Shown here: positions 51,887 through 59,901 of the stretch, one piece after another
Layout of the letters: each line of letters opens with the position of its first letter
Position numbering within the stretch: the stretch's first letter is position 1
NCBI RefSeq assembly: GCF_003202435.1
Contig: NZ_QJHK01000002.1
Coordinates: 1-64,000, forward strand
Origin: Flavobacterium cheongpyeongense
Lineage (GTDB): Bacteria > Bacteroidota > Bacteroidia > Flavobacteriales > Flavobacteriaceae
Reading direction: 5' to 3'
Length of the DNA stretch: 64,000 nucleotides
Position numbers and translations under genes: made by a program
The notes under the pieces: model-generated
The model's input: the letters and a program-made list of their open reading frames with translations, nothing else
Database searches by the model: none
Told to the model about the DNA's origin: nothing

Positions 51887-52846
51887 ATGAAAAAAATAAT
51901 AGTACTAGTGATGCTTTTGGCTGTAAGTTCAGCCTTTAGCTTAACAGAAAAAGACAGCATTTCAGGATTTACTTTTCAGCGTTTGGCGATGATGGAAGAT
52001 TTTGACTGCGATGCCTGCGGATGTTCAGCAAGCGGAGGAAGTATGGGCTTTAGTTCAATGCTTAATAACAACTTTGTGGGGTTAAGGTATTTCAAACAGA
52101 GCTATACCAGCCGCGATGGTATTTTCGCCAATTCGCCATGGATAAATGAAAATTTCAATACCGTTCAGGCCTGGGCAAGAATTCCGCTAACCGGGAGAAT
52201 ACAGATTTCTGCCCTGCTGCCGTATCATTTTCATGAAAGAAAACTAACCACGAGTACAGCGAGTATATCAGGCCTGGGGGATATTACCCTGATGGGACTT
52301 TATACTGTTTTTGAAACTAAAAAGGACAGTGCTGTTTTTACCCATAAAGTAAATATTGGAGCCGGAATAAAACTACCAACCGGTAAGTTTACCGAAGCCA
52401 ATAATCTAGGAAGCGTAAACCAGAGTTTTCAGCTCGGAACCGGAAGCTGGGACTACTCAGTAGTTTCCGAGTATGTAGTCAATAGAAAAGATCTTGGATT
52501 GAACACCACATTGAATTATATTTTCAAGACACAGAACAAAAATGAATACCAATATGGCGATCAGTTCAATTACGCTGCGACACTGTTTTATCTGTTCGAT
52601 TTAAAATCCGTGCAGATAGTGCCACAGGCTGGTCTGGCCGGTGAGGTATACCAGACCAATAAACAGCACGGACTGGATCTTCCCAATACTGCCGGGGATA
52701 TTTTATTTGGAAAATTTGGTATTGAGGCTGGAAAAGATAAATTATCAATTGGTGTAAATGCAATGCTGCCGGTTAATCAAAATTTATCATCAGGTAAAAT
52801 GGAAGCCAACTACAGATGGAGCGTTAACCTAAATTATACCCTCTAA
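51887..52846 (+). CDS. Outer-membrane beta-barrel with Cys-rich N-terminus
   Basis: 319 residues with a signal peptide (MKKIIVLVMLLAVSSAFS). The mature N-terminus contains MMEDFDCDACGCSASGGSMGF, a CxxCxC motif that could bind copper. The rest alternates amphipathic strands (WARIPLTGRIQISALLPYHFH, KVNIGAGIKLPTGKF, LSIGVNAMLPVNQ) and ends YRWSVNLNYTL, as in small transporter-type beta-barrels. It starts 8 bases after the MbnH copy 2 stop. It may be an outer-membrane channel that works with MbnP/MbnH; this is inference. Confidence 0.78.
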   Translation: MKKIIVLVMLLAVSSAFSLTEKDSISGFTFQRLAMMEDFDCDACGCSASGGSMGFSSMLNNNFVGLRYFKQSYTSRDGIFANSPWINENFNTVQAWARIPLTGRIQISALLPYHFHERKLTTSTASISGLGDITLMGLYTVFETKKDSAVFTHKVNIGAGIKLPTGKFTEANNLGSVNQSFQLGTGSWDYSVVSEYVVNRKDLGLNTTLNYIFKTQNKNEYQYGDQFNYAATLFYLFDLKSVQIVPQAGLAGEVYQTNKQHGLDLPNTAGDILFGKFGIEAGKDKLSIGVNAMLPVNQNLSSGKMEANYRWSVNLNYTL

Positions 52847-52917
52847 GGGATCTAAAAACAGCTTGATGTGTTCAGATTAAGTATTATGAAGTGATATCGG
52901 TCAATAAATGAAATAAG

Positions 52918-53532
52918 ATGAAAAAAGGATTTTGGATTTTAACAGTCTGCATACAGATTGTAAGCTGCGGAAAGATGCAGGAGAAACTTCCCATTTTGGG
53001 TAATCCTGCCATAGAAGGAAATAATTTAACTTATCCTAAAATACGTGATTTCTCCTTTATAAACCAGAACGGCCATACGGTTACCAATGAAACCTTTGCC
53101 GGAAAAATCTATATAGCAGATTTTATTTTTCTTTCGTGCCCGACAATCTGCCCCAAAATGAATTCAGAACTCAAAAAGGTCTACGATGCTTATAAAAATA
53201 ATACTGAAGTCTTATTTTTATCTCATACTATTGATCCTGAAAACGATACAGTAGAACATCTTAAATTGTATACTGATAATTACGGTATCAAAAACAACTG
53301 GCATTTTGTGACAGGAAATAAAGACAGTATCTATAAAATGGCAAAGGACAGCTATTTCGCAACTGCTTATCCTGATTCAAGTGAGCCAGGAGGTTATGTA
53401 CACAGTGGAGGTTTTCTTCTTATTGATAAAAACAGGCATATTCGTGGTGTTTATGATGGAACCAACCAGAAAGAAACCAAAAGATTAATAAAAGACATAA
53501 AAACGCTTCTGGAAGAAAACCAGTCTAAATAA
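52918..53532 (+). CDS. SCO1/SenC-family copper chaperone lipoprotein
   Basis: 204 residues; lipobox CIQIVSCGK. The thioredoxin fold has the copper motif FLSCPTICPKMNSEL (CxxxC, ~residues 72-80) and the third ligand His in VHSGGFLLIDK. TIDPENDTVEHLKLYTDNYG is the typical middle. SCO proteins insert Cu into the CuA site of cytochrome oxidase or act as periplasmic thiol-disulfide carriers. It lies between the beta-barrel and the second mini-protein gene, supporting a copper theme. Confidence 0.92.
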   Translation: MKKGFWILTVCIQIVSCGKMQEKLPILGNPAIEGNNLTYPKIRDFSFINQNGHTVTNETFAGKIYIADFIFLSCPTICPKMNSELKKVYDAYKNNTEVLFLSHTIDPENDTVEHLKLYTDNYGIKNNWHFVTGNKDSIYKMAKDSYFATAYPDSSEPGGYVHSGGFLLIDKNRHIRGVYDGTNQKETKRLIKDIKTLLEENQSK

Positions 53533-53541
53533 TTTATTCTG

Positions 53542-53913
53542 ATGAGAAAAAGTATTTCCATATCTATTCTTATCCTGCTGGTGTTTCAAAACACGAGCAG
53601 CCTATGGGTTATAGGTGCTTTTTATATCAATCAGGATTATATTGCAAAAAATGTCTGTATCAACAGATTTGATGCTGTTCCGATCTGCAAAGGACAGTGC
53701 TATCTGACCAAAGAATTAAAAACCACCGAAAAGCAGGATCAGAAAATCCCAACAGTAACTTATAAAGAAATACAATTGTTCTGTGAATATGAAATGATCT
53801 TTTCATTTTCTAAGCCCGTCTTATTTTCTAAAAGAATTTATCCGGTACTTAAAAAAGACCAGTTGAAATCAGCTTTCATTTTTTCTATTTATCATCCGCC
53901 CCGGTGTGCTTAA
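53542..53913 (+). CDS. CxGxC membrane-anchored mini-protein, distant member
   Basis: 123 residues: an N-terminal anchor (ISISILILLVFQNTSSLWVIGAFYI), then NQDYIAKNVCINRFDAVPICKGQCYLTKELKTTEK, with the same Cys pattern as the proteins at 47531 and 63262 (C-x10-C-x3-C, with CKGQC for CNGRC), and a tail IYHPPRCA, again with PP. It starts 9 bases after the SCO stop. The shared layout is visible by eye although overall identity is low. Function unknown; periplasmic metal or haem binding is the most economical guess. Confidence 0.72.
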   Translation: MRKSISISILILLVFQNTSSLWVIGAFYINQDYIAKNVCINRFDAVPICKGQCYLTKELKTTEKQDQKIPTVTYKEIQLFCEYEMIFSFSKPVLFSKRIYPVLKKDQLKSAFIFSIYHPPRCA

Positions 53914-53953
53914 AAAATAAAATTTTAAGTATTAATAGATAAAATCAAAAAAA

Positions 53954-54820
53954 ATGCAGACTACAGCAATACCAGTTTGCGACTTTGGTTTGTTTGGCGA
54001 CGAAGTTAGACATTTTTGGATGGATGATTTAAAGAGCTTACTACAGCGTTTTCCTATTTTAGAAGATCCTCATAAACAGCATTTTTTTATGCTGCTTTTT
54101 ATTGATGATGCTCAGGGAGAAGTGAGTATTGATAATCAAAAAATAAACCTGGATGGTTCTAAAGTAATTGTCATCAAACCGCGCTCGATAAGCAGTATAC
54201 ATATAAATAGTAAGGCAAAAGGAAAAATAATCTGTTTTACAGACGACTTTTTCTCACTGCGTTACAACAATAATATTTTAAATCAATTTTCATTTCTGCA
54301 CAATGCGGCAAAATCATTTGTACGCTTAAATGAAAAGGAAAAAAACAAATGGATATACCTCCTTGAGATTTTTTTTCAGGAGTTCAAGTTTCAAAAAAGG
54401 GAGACAGTAAAAATACTCCGCTCGTATTTGAACATATTTTTATTCGAACTGGAGCGTCTCTCCAACCCTCAGGGGTTTGTGCCTGATAATACGATCAAAC
54501 AACAGAAGGTGAGGGAGTTTGAAAAACTGATTGACCTGCACTTTAAATTCAAAAAAATGCCTTCTGCGTATGCCGATTTATTACATATCAGCCCTAACTA
54601 TCTGAACAAAATATGCAAAGAGATTTCAAATTGTACGGCTGGAGATCTTATAAGAAAAAGAATTATCCTGGAAGCCCAGCGCTTACTTCATTATACCAAC
54701 CATTCGGTGAATGAAATTGCGGATCAGCTGGGTTTTGAGAGCACTTCCTATTTTGTCACTTTTTTTAAAAAACAGATTAATAATACCCCTGAGCAGTTTC
54801 GAAAAGCATCAAATGAATAA
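53954..54820 (+). CDS. AraC-family transcriptional regulator
   Basis: 288 residues. The N-terminal half is a cupin-like sensor domain (KQHFFMLLFIDDAQGEVSIDNQKINLDGSKVIVIKPRSISSI). The C-terminal ~100 residues have two helix-turn-helix units, the second ending HSVNEIADQLGFESTSYFVTFFKKQINNTPEQFRKAS, the classical AraC signature. It lies inside the metal/redox locus and could regulate the upstream operon or the superoxide dismutase gene that starts 20 bases after it. The ligand is unknown. Confidence 0.92.
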   Translation: MQTTAIPVCDFGLFGDEVRHFWMDDLKSLLQRFPILEDPHKQHFFMLLFIDDAQGEVSIDNQKINLDGSKVIVIKPRSISSIHINSKAKGKIICFTDDFFSLRYNNNILNQFSFLHNAAKSFVRLNEKEKNKWIYLLEIFFQEFKFQKRETVKILRSYLNIFLFELERLSNPQGFVPDNTIKQQKVREFEKLIDLHFKFKKMPSAYADLLHISPNYLNKICKEISNCTAGDLIRKRIILEAQRLLHYTNHSVNEIADQLGFESTSYFVTFFKKQINNTPEQFRKASNE

Positions 54821-54840
54821 TAACAATTAAATCAATAATT

Positions 54841-55515
54841 ATGAAAAAGCATCAAATTTTATCCGTTTTATTATTGCTGTGCATCACAGTTTCAGCTCAG
54901 TTCACACAAAAAAACCTGCCTTATGCCTATAATGACCTGGAACCGTTTATAGATGCGCAGACTATGGAAATTCATTACAGTAAACATCATGCTGCTTATG
55001 TTAAAAATCTAAATGCAGCCATAACAGGAACTGCTGCTGAGAAAATGACCATAGAGGAGATCCTTTCCAGTGTTTCTAAGTTAAGTACGGCAATTAGAAA
55101 TAATGCAGGAGGCCACTATAACCACGAGTTTTTCTGGTCGGCTCTTACTCCTGAAAAAAATACCATACCCTCAGCTGATCTGCAAAAAGCGATTCAGGAA
55201 CGTTTCACAAGCCTCGATGCCTTGAAAGAAAAAATAAACCAGACGGCCATTTCAAGATTCGGATCGGGATGGGTATGGTTATATGTAAGTCAGCAGGGCA
55301 AATTGGAGATCTGTACGACGGCCAATCAGGACAATCCTCTGATGGATATTGCAGAGAACAAGGGAACACCGATTTTTGGGATTGATGTATGGGAGCATGC
55401 CTACTATTTAAAATACCAGAACAAACGTCCGGATTATCTCATAGCAGTGTGGAATGTGGTGAACTGGAATCAGGTAAGCGCCAATTATGCAGCTGCACTG
55501 AAAAAAATGAAATAA
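54841..55515 (+). CDS. Exported Fe/Mn superoxide dismutase
   Basis: 224 residues with an unusual signal peptide (MKKHQILSVLLLLCITVSAQ) before the normal SOD start FTQKNLPYAYNDLEPFID. Metal ligands are the His in MEIHYSKHHAAYV, the His in GGHYNHEFFWSAL, and Asp/His in DVWEHAYYLKYQNKRPDY. GSGWVWLYVSQ is also conserved. It would remove superoxide in the periplasm or outside the cell, consistent with the copper and haem proteins around it, which can generate reactive oxygen. Confidence 0.93.
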   Translation: MKKHQILSVLLLLCITVSAQFTQKNLPYAYNDLEPFIDAQTMEIHYSKHHAAYVKNLNAAITGTAAEKMTIEEILSSVSKLSTAIRNNAGGHYNHEFFWSALTPEKNTIPSADLQKAIQERFTSLDALKEKINQTAISRFGSGWVWLYVSQQGKLEICTTANQDNPLMDIAENKGTPIFGIDVWEHAYYLKYQNKRPDYLIAVWNVVNWNQVSANYAAALKKMK

Positions 55516-55549
55516 AAGTAAGCATTAATAACTGCTTAAAAATAGTAAA

Positions 55550-55837
55550 ATGAAAAAAATAATTTATCTGTTTTGTTTTGCAGCTTTATTGAGTTGTAGC
55601 AAAAAGCAAAGTAATACTAATGCAGTAAAAAAAACAACCAATGTTATAGAACCAAAAAATCCACTGAACAATCTCAAATACGAGAACAAGATAGATTTTT
55701 ACTGCAAAATGGATATTACCAAATACGGCGTAAGTGATACTGTTACCTATAAAGGAAAATTATATGGTTTTTGCTCTAGCATGTGCAAACATGAATTCCT
55801 TATAAAGCCGGAGGAATATCTGGCAAAAACACAGTAA
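55550..55837 (+). CDS. YHS-domain lipoprotein
   Basis: 95 residues; lipobox AALLSCSKK. The C-terminal half is a YHS domain: KIDFYCKMDITKYGVSDTVTYKGKLYGFCSSMCKHEFLIKPEEYLAKT, with Cys in FYCKM, GFC and SMCK as metal ligands. Such proteins bind copper or other soft metals in the periplasm. It follows the SOD gene by 34 bases. A terminator lies downstream at 55973-55997. Confidence 0.87.
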   Translation: MKKIIYLFCFAALLSCSKKQSNTNAVKKTTNVIEPKNPLNNLKYENKIDFYCKMDITKYGVSDTVTYKGKLYGFCSSMCKHEFLIKPEEYLAKTQ

Positions 55838-55972
55838 TCCGTATTTTCGAGAACATACAATTTGGGATATCAGCAAGCCTTTTGCATACCCTCAATAAAT
55901 ACTAAAGTAAAATAACTTTGCATTTAGCTTTAAGATAGTACATGAAGAAATTCTGAGTCTCAGATTATAAAG

Positions 55973-55997
55973 TAAGCCCGGTATCATATCGGGCTTA
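55973..55997 (+). terminator. Terminator after the YHS gene region
   Basis: TAAGCCCG and CGGGCTTA (8 bp, 9-base loop) followed by TTTTTTTTC, about 135 bases past the YHS stop. Confidence 0.8.
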
Positions 55998-56241
55998 TTT
56001 TTTTTCTGCCTTAGACTTTTTAATATAACTGACTTAGCACTTATTGCTGCTTTTTAAGTACCAGGCTGGAAGTTAAAAAAATGTATTTCAGGATTGAATA
56101 TCTAAATTAACACAGGTGAATAATGATATAAAAAAGTTGTTTTTTTAAAATAAAAGGAACGTTTTTCTAAATTTTTCGCTTTTTTGTTTTTAGGAGAACC
56201 CTCATTGTTTGTTGAAATTTGCATCAATAAATTTATAGATT

Positions 56242-57687
56242 ATGGATTTTCCAATGTTTCATCTTGACTGGCTAAATAATAGAATGCTCATCGCAATTAT
56301 TGCCATTCTTCACGTTATTATCAATCATGGCCTGGCTGTAGGTTTTATGCCATTTGTAACCTGGCTTGAACAAAGAGGCGTTTCACGAAGCGGTAAAGAT
56401 CAGATTACCGATATGGAATGGGATGCTATGGTTTATAAAATAATGAAAGTTGCTTTTATTATCACTACAACCATCGGAGCAATGACAGGAGTAGGGATCT
56501 GGTTTTCTGTTGCCCTTGTAAGTCCTGCTTCAATAGGGAGTTTAATACGGGTTTTTTACTGGGCATGGTTTACAGAATGGCTGGTTTTTGTTACTGAAGT
56601 GGTTTTAATCATGATTTATTTCCTGACCTGGAAAAACAGCAACACTACATTAAAAGCAAAATTGCGTCATATTAAATTTGGCTGGTATCTGAGTTTATTC
56701 TCCTGGATTACCATGGCAATCATCGTTTCTATTCTTGGTTTTATGATGGATCCGGGAAATTGGGAAACCCATAAGACTTTGCTAAACGGTTTTACCAATC
56801 CCATTTATCTGCCCCAGCTTTTTTTCAGGACACCAACTGCTATGCTTGTTGCCGGAATATTTGGAATGTTCTTTATTACTTTATTTACAAAACCAGGTAC
56901 TTCTATTAGAATCAATGCTGTTAAATACGCCTCACAATGGCTGCTGCTCTGGGCTCCGCTCTCTCTTATTGCGGCTTATATGTACTATAGGGCAATGCCG
57001 GCAGCGATGGTGGAAAACATGAGTACAGCTGTGGGATCCTTATCTTTTTCTCAATATTACAATTTACTGCTTTATGTGGCTTTTGCAGGAGCAGGACTCA
57101 CATTGATAATAGGGGTATTAGGAATTTATAAAACCAAATGGTTAAGGCCCGGGGTTGTAATAATACCTGTTATAACGGCTATGGCTTATCTGGGCTTTTT
57201 TGAAAGAGTGCGCGAATTTATTCGAAAACCCTATATTATAAGCCAGTATATGTATTCTAATCTTCTGCTCAAGGAGGATTATGCAGTCTACAAACAGGAC
57301 GGTATTTTAAAACATGCCACTTATACTACGGTAAATAAAGTAACTGACGAAAACAAGATTGAAGCAGGTAAAAATGTTTTTATCATAGCTTGCAGCCGTT
57401 GCCATACTGCACAGGGAGTTAACAGTATAGTGAGTGTTTTTGACAGGATGTACGGTGCTGGGGGAAAACCTCTGGATATTGCATCAATGGCCGCTTATAT
57501 GCCCAATATGCACAACGGAAGAACTTTTATGCCTGAATTTCCAGGAAATGAAAAAGAGGCAGAAGCACTTGCTTCTTATATTAGATATTTGCAAATGACA
57601 GGAGATGTTCTTGAAGGTGCGCAGGAGGAAGGCGTAACTATAAATCCAAATAATTCAGCTACAACTTTAATCAATAAAAACAAATAA
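56242..57687 (+). CDS. Polytopic membrane protein fused to cytochrome c (subunit A)
   Basis: 481 residues. About eight to nine membrane segments occupy residues 10-330. The first contains IAILHVIINHGLAVGFMPFV, whose His could ligate haem, reminiscent of cytochrome bd subunit I, though the resemblance is loose. The C-terminal ~110 residues form a c-type cytochrome with IACSRCHTAQG (CxxCH, ~residue 384) and a distal Met in GRTFMPEFPG. It is probably one half of a quinol- or cytochrome-linked complex with the next gene (start 2 bases after this stop). Exact function unknown. Confidence 0.72.
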   Translation: MDFPMFHLDWLNNRMLIAIIAILHVIINHGLAVGFMPFVTWLEQRGVSRSGKDQITDMEWDAMVYKIMKVAFIITTTIGAMTGVGIWFSVALVSPASIGSLIRVFYWAWFTEWLVFVTEVVLIMIYFLTWKNSNTTLKAKLRHIKFGWYLSLFSWITMAIIVSILGFMMDPGNWETHKTLLNGFTNPIYLPQLFFRTPTAMLVAGIFGMFFITLFTKPGTSIRINAVKYASQWLLLWAPLSLIAAYMYYRAMPAAMVENMSTAVGSLSFSQYYNLLLYVAFAGAGLTLIIGVLGIYKTKWLRPGVVIIPVITAMAYLGFFERVREFIRKPYIISQYMYSNLLLKEDYAVYKQDGILKHATYTTVNKVTDENKIEAGKNVFIIACSRCHTAQGVNSIVSVFDRMYGAGGKPLDIASMAAYMPNMHNGRTFMPEFPGNEKEAEALASYIRYLQMTGDVLEGAQEEGVTINPNNSATTLINKNK

Positions 57688-57688
57688 A

Positions 57689-59038
57689 ATGTTTACCAAG
57701 TTATTTATCGCACTGCAGAACGCTACACCAGTTCCAAAAGACATCCCTTTACCGCTGCCGTTGCCAGAGTGGTTGTTAGTCAGCATACTTGTGATTTCCT
57801 TTTTGGTCCATATCCTTTTTGTGAATTTAATGGTCGGTGGGTCATTGTTAACACTCTGGTCACAAATTAAGGGGTTGAAAAATAAGGAATATGATGTTCT
57901 GGCCCATGAAATTGCAGCGACAATAACGGTAAATAAAAGTATAGCTGTTGTAATGGGAATCGCCCCATTACTAAGTATAAATGTTCTTTATACCATATAT
58001 TTTTACTCTGCCAATGCATTGACAGGATTAATGTGGATTGCGGTCATTCCACTGGTAACGGTGGCCTTTTTATTGACTTACCTGCATAAATACACCTGGA
58101 AACTGCTCGAAAATAACAAAGCGGTGCATATTTCTATTCTGGCCGTTGCTGTTGTAATTTTCCTGTTTATTCCTTTTATATTCTTAACCAATATCAACCT
58201 GATGCTTTTTCCGGAAAAATGGGCATTAGTAAAGGGTTTCTTTAGTGCCATGACCCTGCCTAATGTTTTTCCAAGGTATTTCCATTTCATTTTCGCCTCC
58301 CTTTCCATTACGGGCTTGTTTCTGCACTGGTATATGGGAAGAAAAAACTATCCTTTTGAAACTATTTTCCCAAGCTTCACCCGGTATGAGTTAAAGAAAA
58401 AAGGCTATTCATTGGCACTGGTCGCCTCTGTGATTCAGTTCCTGATCGGGCCATTAGTACTGCTAACCCTTCCCTCAAAAGGACTTGGCTGGAATTTAAT
58501 ACTGATCATCTTTACTGGAGCAGCCATAGCCCTGCCGGCAATGTGGATGATGTGGAAAGGGATTCAGGGAGATGAAAGCACCATTGATAAAGATTTTAAA
58601 AAGGTACTGGTTCTAATGACTATAACCGTTTTGTTTATGGGGTCAGGACGTCAGGTTTACCGCTCTAATGCTCTGGAGAAGCACCGTGAACTGGTTAAAT
58701 TAAAAACAGCAGAATTCCAACAGATCAAAAAAGAAGCCATTACAAAAAGTAAGCAGGCAGAGGCAGAGGCAAATACCGCAGAACTATCTGCCGCTGATAA
58801 AGGCAAGGCGGTTTTTAATCAGTATTGTACGGCCTGTCATAAAGTGGATGCCAAGCTGGTAGGTCCTCCTGTGCTGGAGATGGCAAAAATTTACAAGGAC
58901 AACATTGCCGACCTGCAGAAATGGATTAAAAAACCAGGAAAAAAACGCCCGGACTATCCTCAGATGCCAGGTTTCGAATCACAGCTAAATCAAGAACAGT
59001 TAGATCAGCTGGGAGAATATATTCTTACTATAAAATAA
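57689..59038 (+). CDS. Polytopic membrane protein fused to cytochrome c (subunit B)
   Basis: 449 residues. About nine membrane segments, starting with EWLLVSILVISFLVHILFVNLMVGGSLLTLWSQI, are followed by a coiled Ala/Glu/Lys-rich linker (~residues 340-375) and a C-terminal cytochrome c with YCTACHKVDAKLVGPP (CxxCH) and a Met in PDYPQMPGFES. HFIFASLSITGLFLHWYMGRKN and HEIAATITVNKSI contain further His that could bind b-type haems. Layout mirrors subunit A, so the two probably form a heterodimeric electron-transfer complex. Family not recognised with certainty. Confidence 0.72.
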   Translation: MFTKLFIALQNATPVPKDIPLPLPLPEWLLVSILVISFLVHILFVNLMVGGSLLTLWSQIKGLKNKEYDVLAHEIAATITVNKSIAVVMGIAPLLSINVLYTIYFYSANALTGLMWIAVIPLVTVAFLLTYLHKYTWKLLENNKAVHISILAVAVVIFLFIPFIFLTNINLMLFPEKWALVKGFFSAMTLPNVFPRYFHFIFASLSITGLFLHWYMGRKNYPFETIFPSFTRYELKKKGYSLALVASVIQFLIGPLVLLTLPSKGLGWNLILIIFTGAAIALPAMWMMWKGIQGDESTIDKDFKKVLVLMTITVLFMGSGRQVYRSNALEKHRELVKLKTAEFQQIKKEAITKSKQAEAEANTAELSAADKGKAVFNQYCTACHKVDAKLVGPPVLEMAKIYKDNIADLQKWIKKPGKKRPDYPQMPGFESQLNQEQLDQLGEYILTIK

Positions 59039-59055
59039 ATATCAAAACCGACTTT

Positions 59056-59217
59056 ATGTCAAAAGTTTTTTACTTGCTTCCTGTTTTAGCATTTGCTGTT
59101 TTTATCTTAATGGCGGTTAATTTTAATTCTAATCATGATTTGAAATATCATGCTAAAAAAGATCGTGAAATTACCCATATTGCAGTTAGACAGAATATTA
59201 GTAGATCTAATTTTTGA
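59056..59217 (+). CDS. Single-pass membrane mini-protein 1 (53 residues)
   Basis: ATG 59056 to TGA 59217: MSKVFYLLPVLAFAVFILMA forms a membrane helix, followed by a basic tail (HAKKDREITHIAVRQN). It starts 17 bases after the second membrane cytochrome. Small single-helix subunits accompany cytochrome oxidases (for example CydX, CcoQ), so it may be an accessory subunit. Too short for usual gene callers. Confidence 0.65.
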   Translation: MSKVFYLLPVLAFAVFILMAVNFNSNHDLKYHAKKDREITHIAVRQNISRSNF

Positions 59218-59247
59218 AAAATTTAAACATCTCAAAAAAATTAAGTT

Positions 59248-59412
59248 ATGACACAATTTTTTGCCCTTATTATCATCTTATTCGTTTTTGCATCAATCAT
59301 AATACTGATCAAAATTAAGTTAACCACACTGCAGATTCTAAAAAACAAAGAGCTTAATAATCAAGAGAATAAACTGGAAACAACATATCAGTTTATAAAA
59401 GGTCTTTTTTAA
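59248..59412 (+). CDS. Single-pass membrane mini-protein 2 (54 residues)
   Basis: ATG 59248 to TAA 59412: MTQFFALIIILFVFASIIIL is a membrane helix, followed by a charged helical tail (NKELNNQENKLETTYQFIK). It starts 30 bases after mini-protein 1 and is likely in the same operon. A small-subunit role in the membrane cytochrome complex is inferred from position. Confidence 0.62.
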   Translation: MTQFFALIIILFVFASIIILIKIKLTTLQILKNKELNNQENKLETTYQFIKGLF

Positions 59413-59430
59413 TATTTTAACCAATCCAAA

Positions 59431-59640
59431 TTGAAAACTTTTGTCGTAATAAGTTTTTAAACGCTGTATTTCTACATTGCTGGAATTGGCCTGTACCCTG
59501 GATTAATTCTATTGATTCAGGATACTCTAAAAAAAACTGCCATTTGGAGAGATTTATTCGTTAAAAAGTGTCCTGAATTTATTTTGAAATTGGTCGTTAA
59601 AGCCCTGTTGATGCTGACACACACAGGGCTTTTTTATTGA
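59431..59640 (+). pseudogene. Possible third mini-protein, interrupted by an in-frame stop
   Basis: From TTG 59431 the frame reads LKTFVVISF, a TAA at 59458-59460, then continues TLYFYIAGIGLYPGLILLIQDTLKKTAIWRDLFVKK to 59640. The second part has a hydrophobic helix like its two neighbours. The terminator overlaps its end. This could be a broken gene or chance. Confidence 0.35.
59599..59632 (+). terminator. Terminator of the membrane cytochrome operon
   Basis: AAAGCCCTGT (59599-59608) and ACAGGGCTTT (59623-59632) pair perfectly, followed by TTTA. Confidence 0.85.
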
Positions 59641-59901
59641 CATAATTTAAAAAACAATGAAAAAATACATCTGCCTGTTGATATTATTGTAAGACAGGAT
59701 GATGCTTATAATTTAAGGAATCTATTTTCCTTAAATTTCAGGAAACACATTACTATTATTTATGAAACTCCAGAATTATAAAACATCAAGAGTCATCTGC
59801 TTTGGTGTTTTTTTTAATCAAATTTGAATTTAGTTTAGCTATTTGTTTTGATGTAGATGCTGATAATATCCGAAGTCATATTTGTCGCTCTGGATAATAT
59901 A

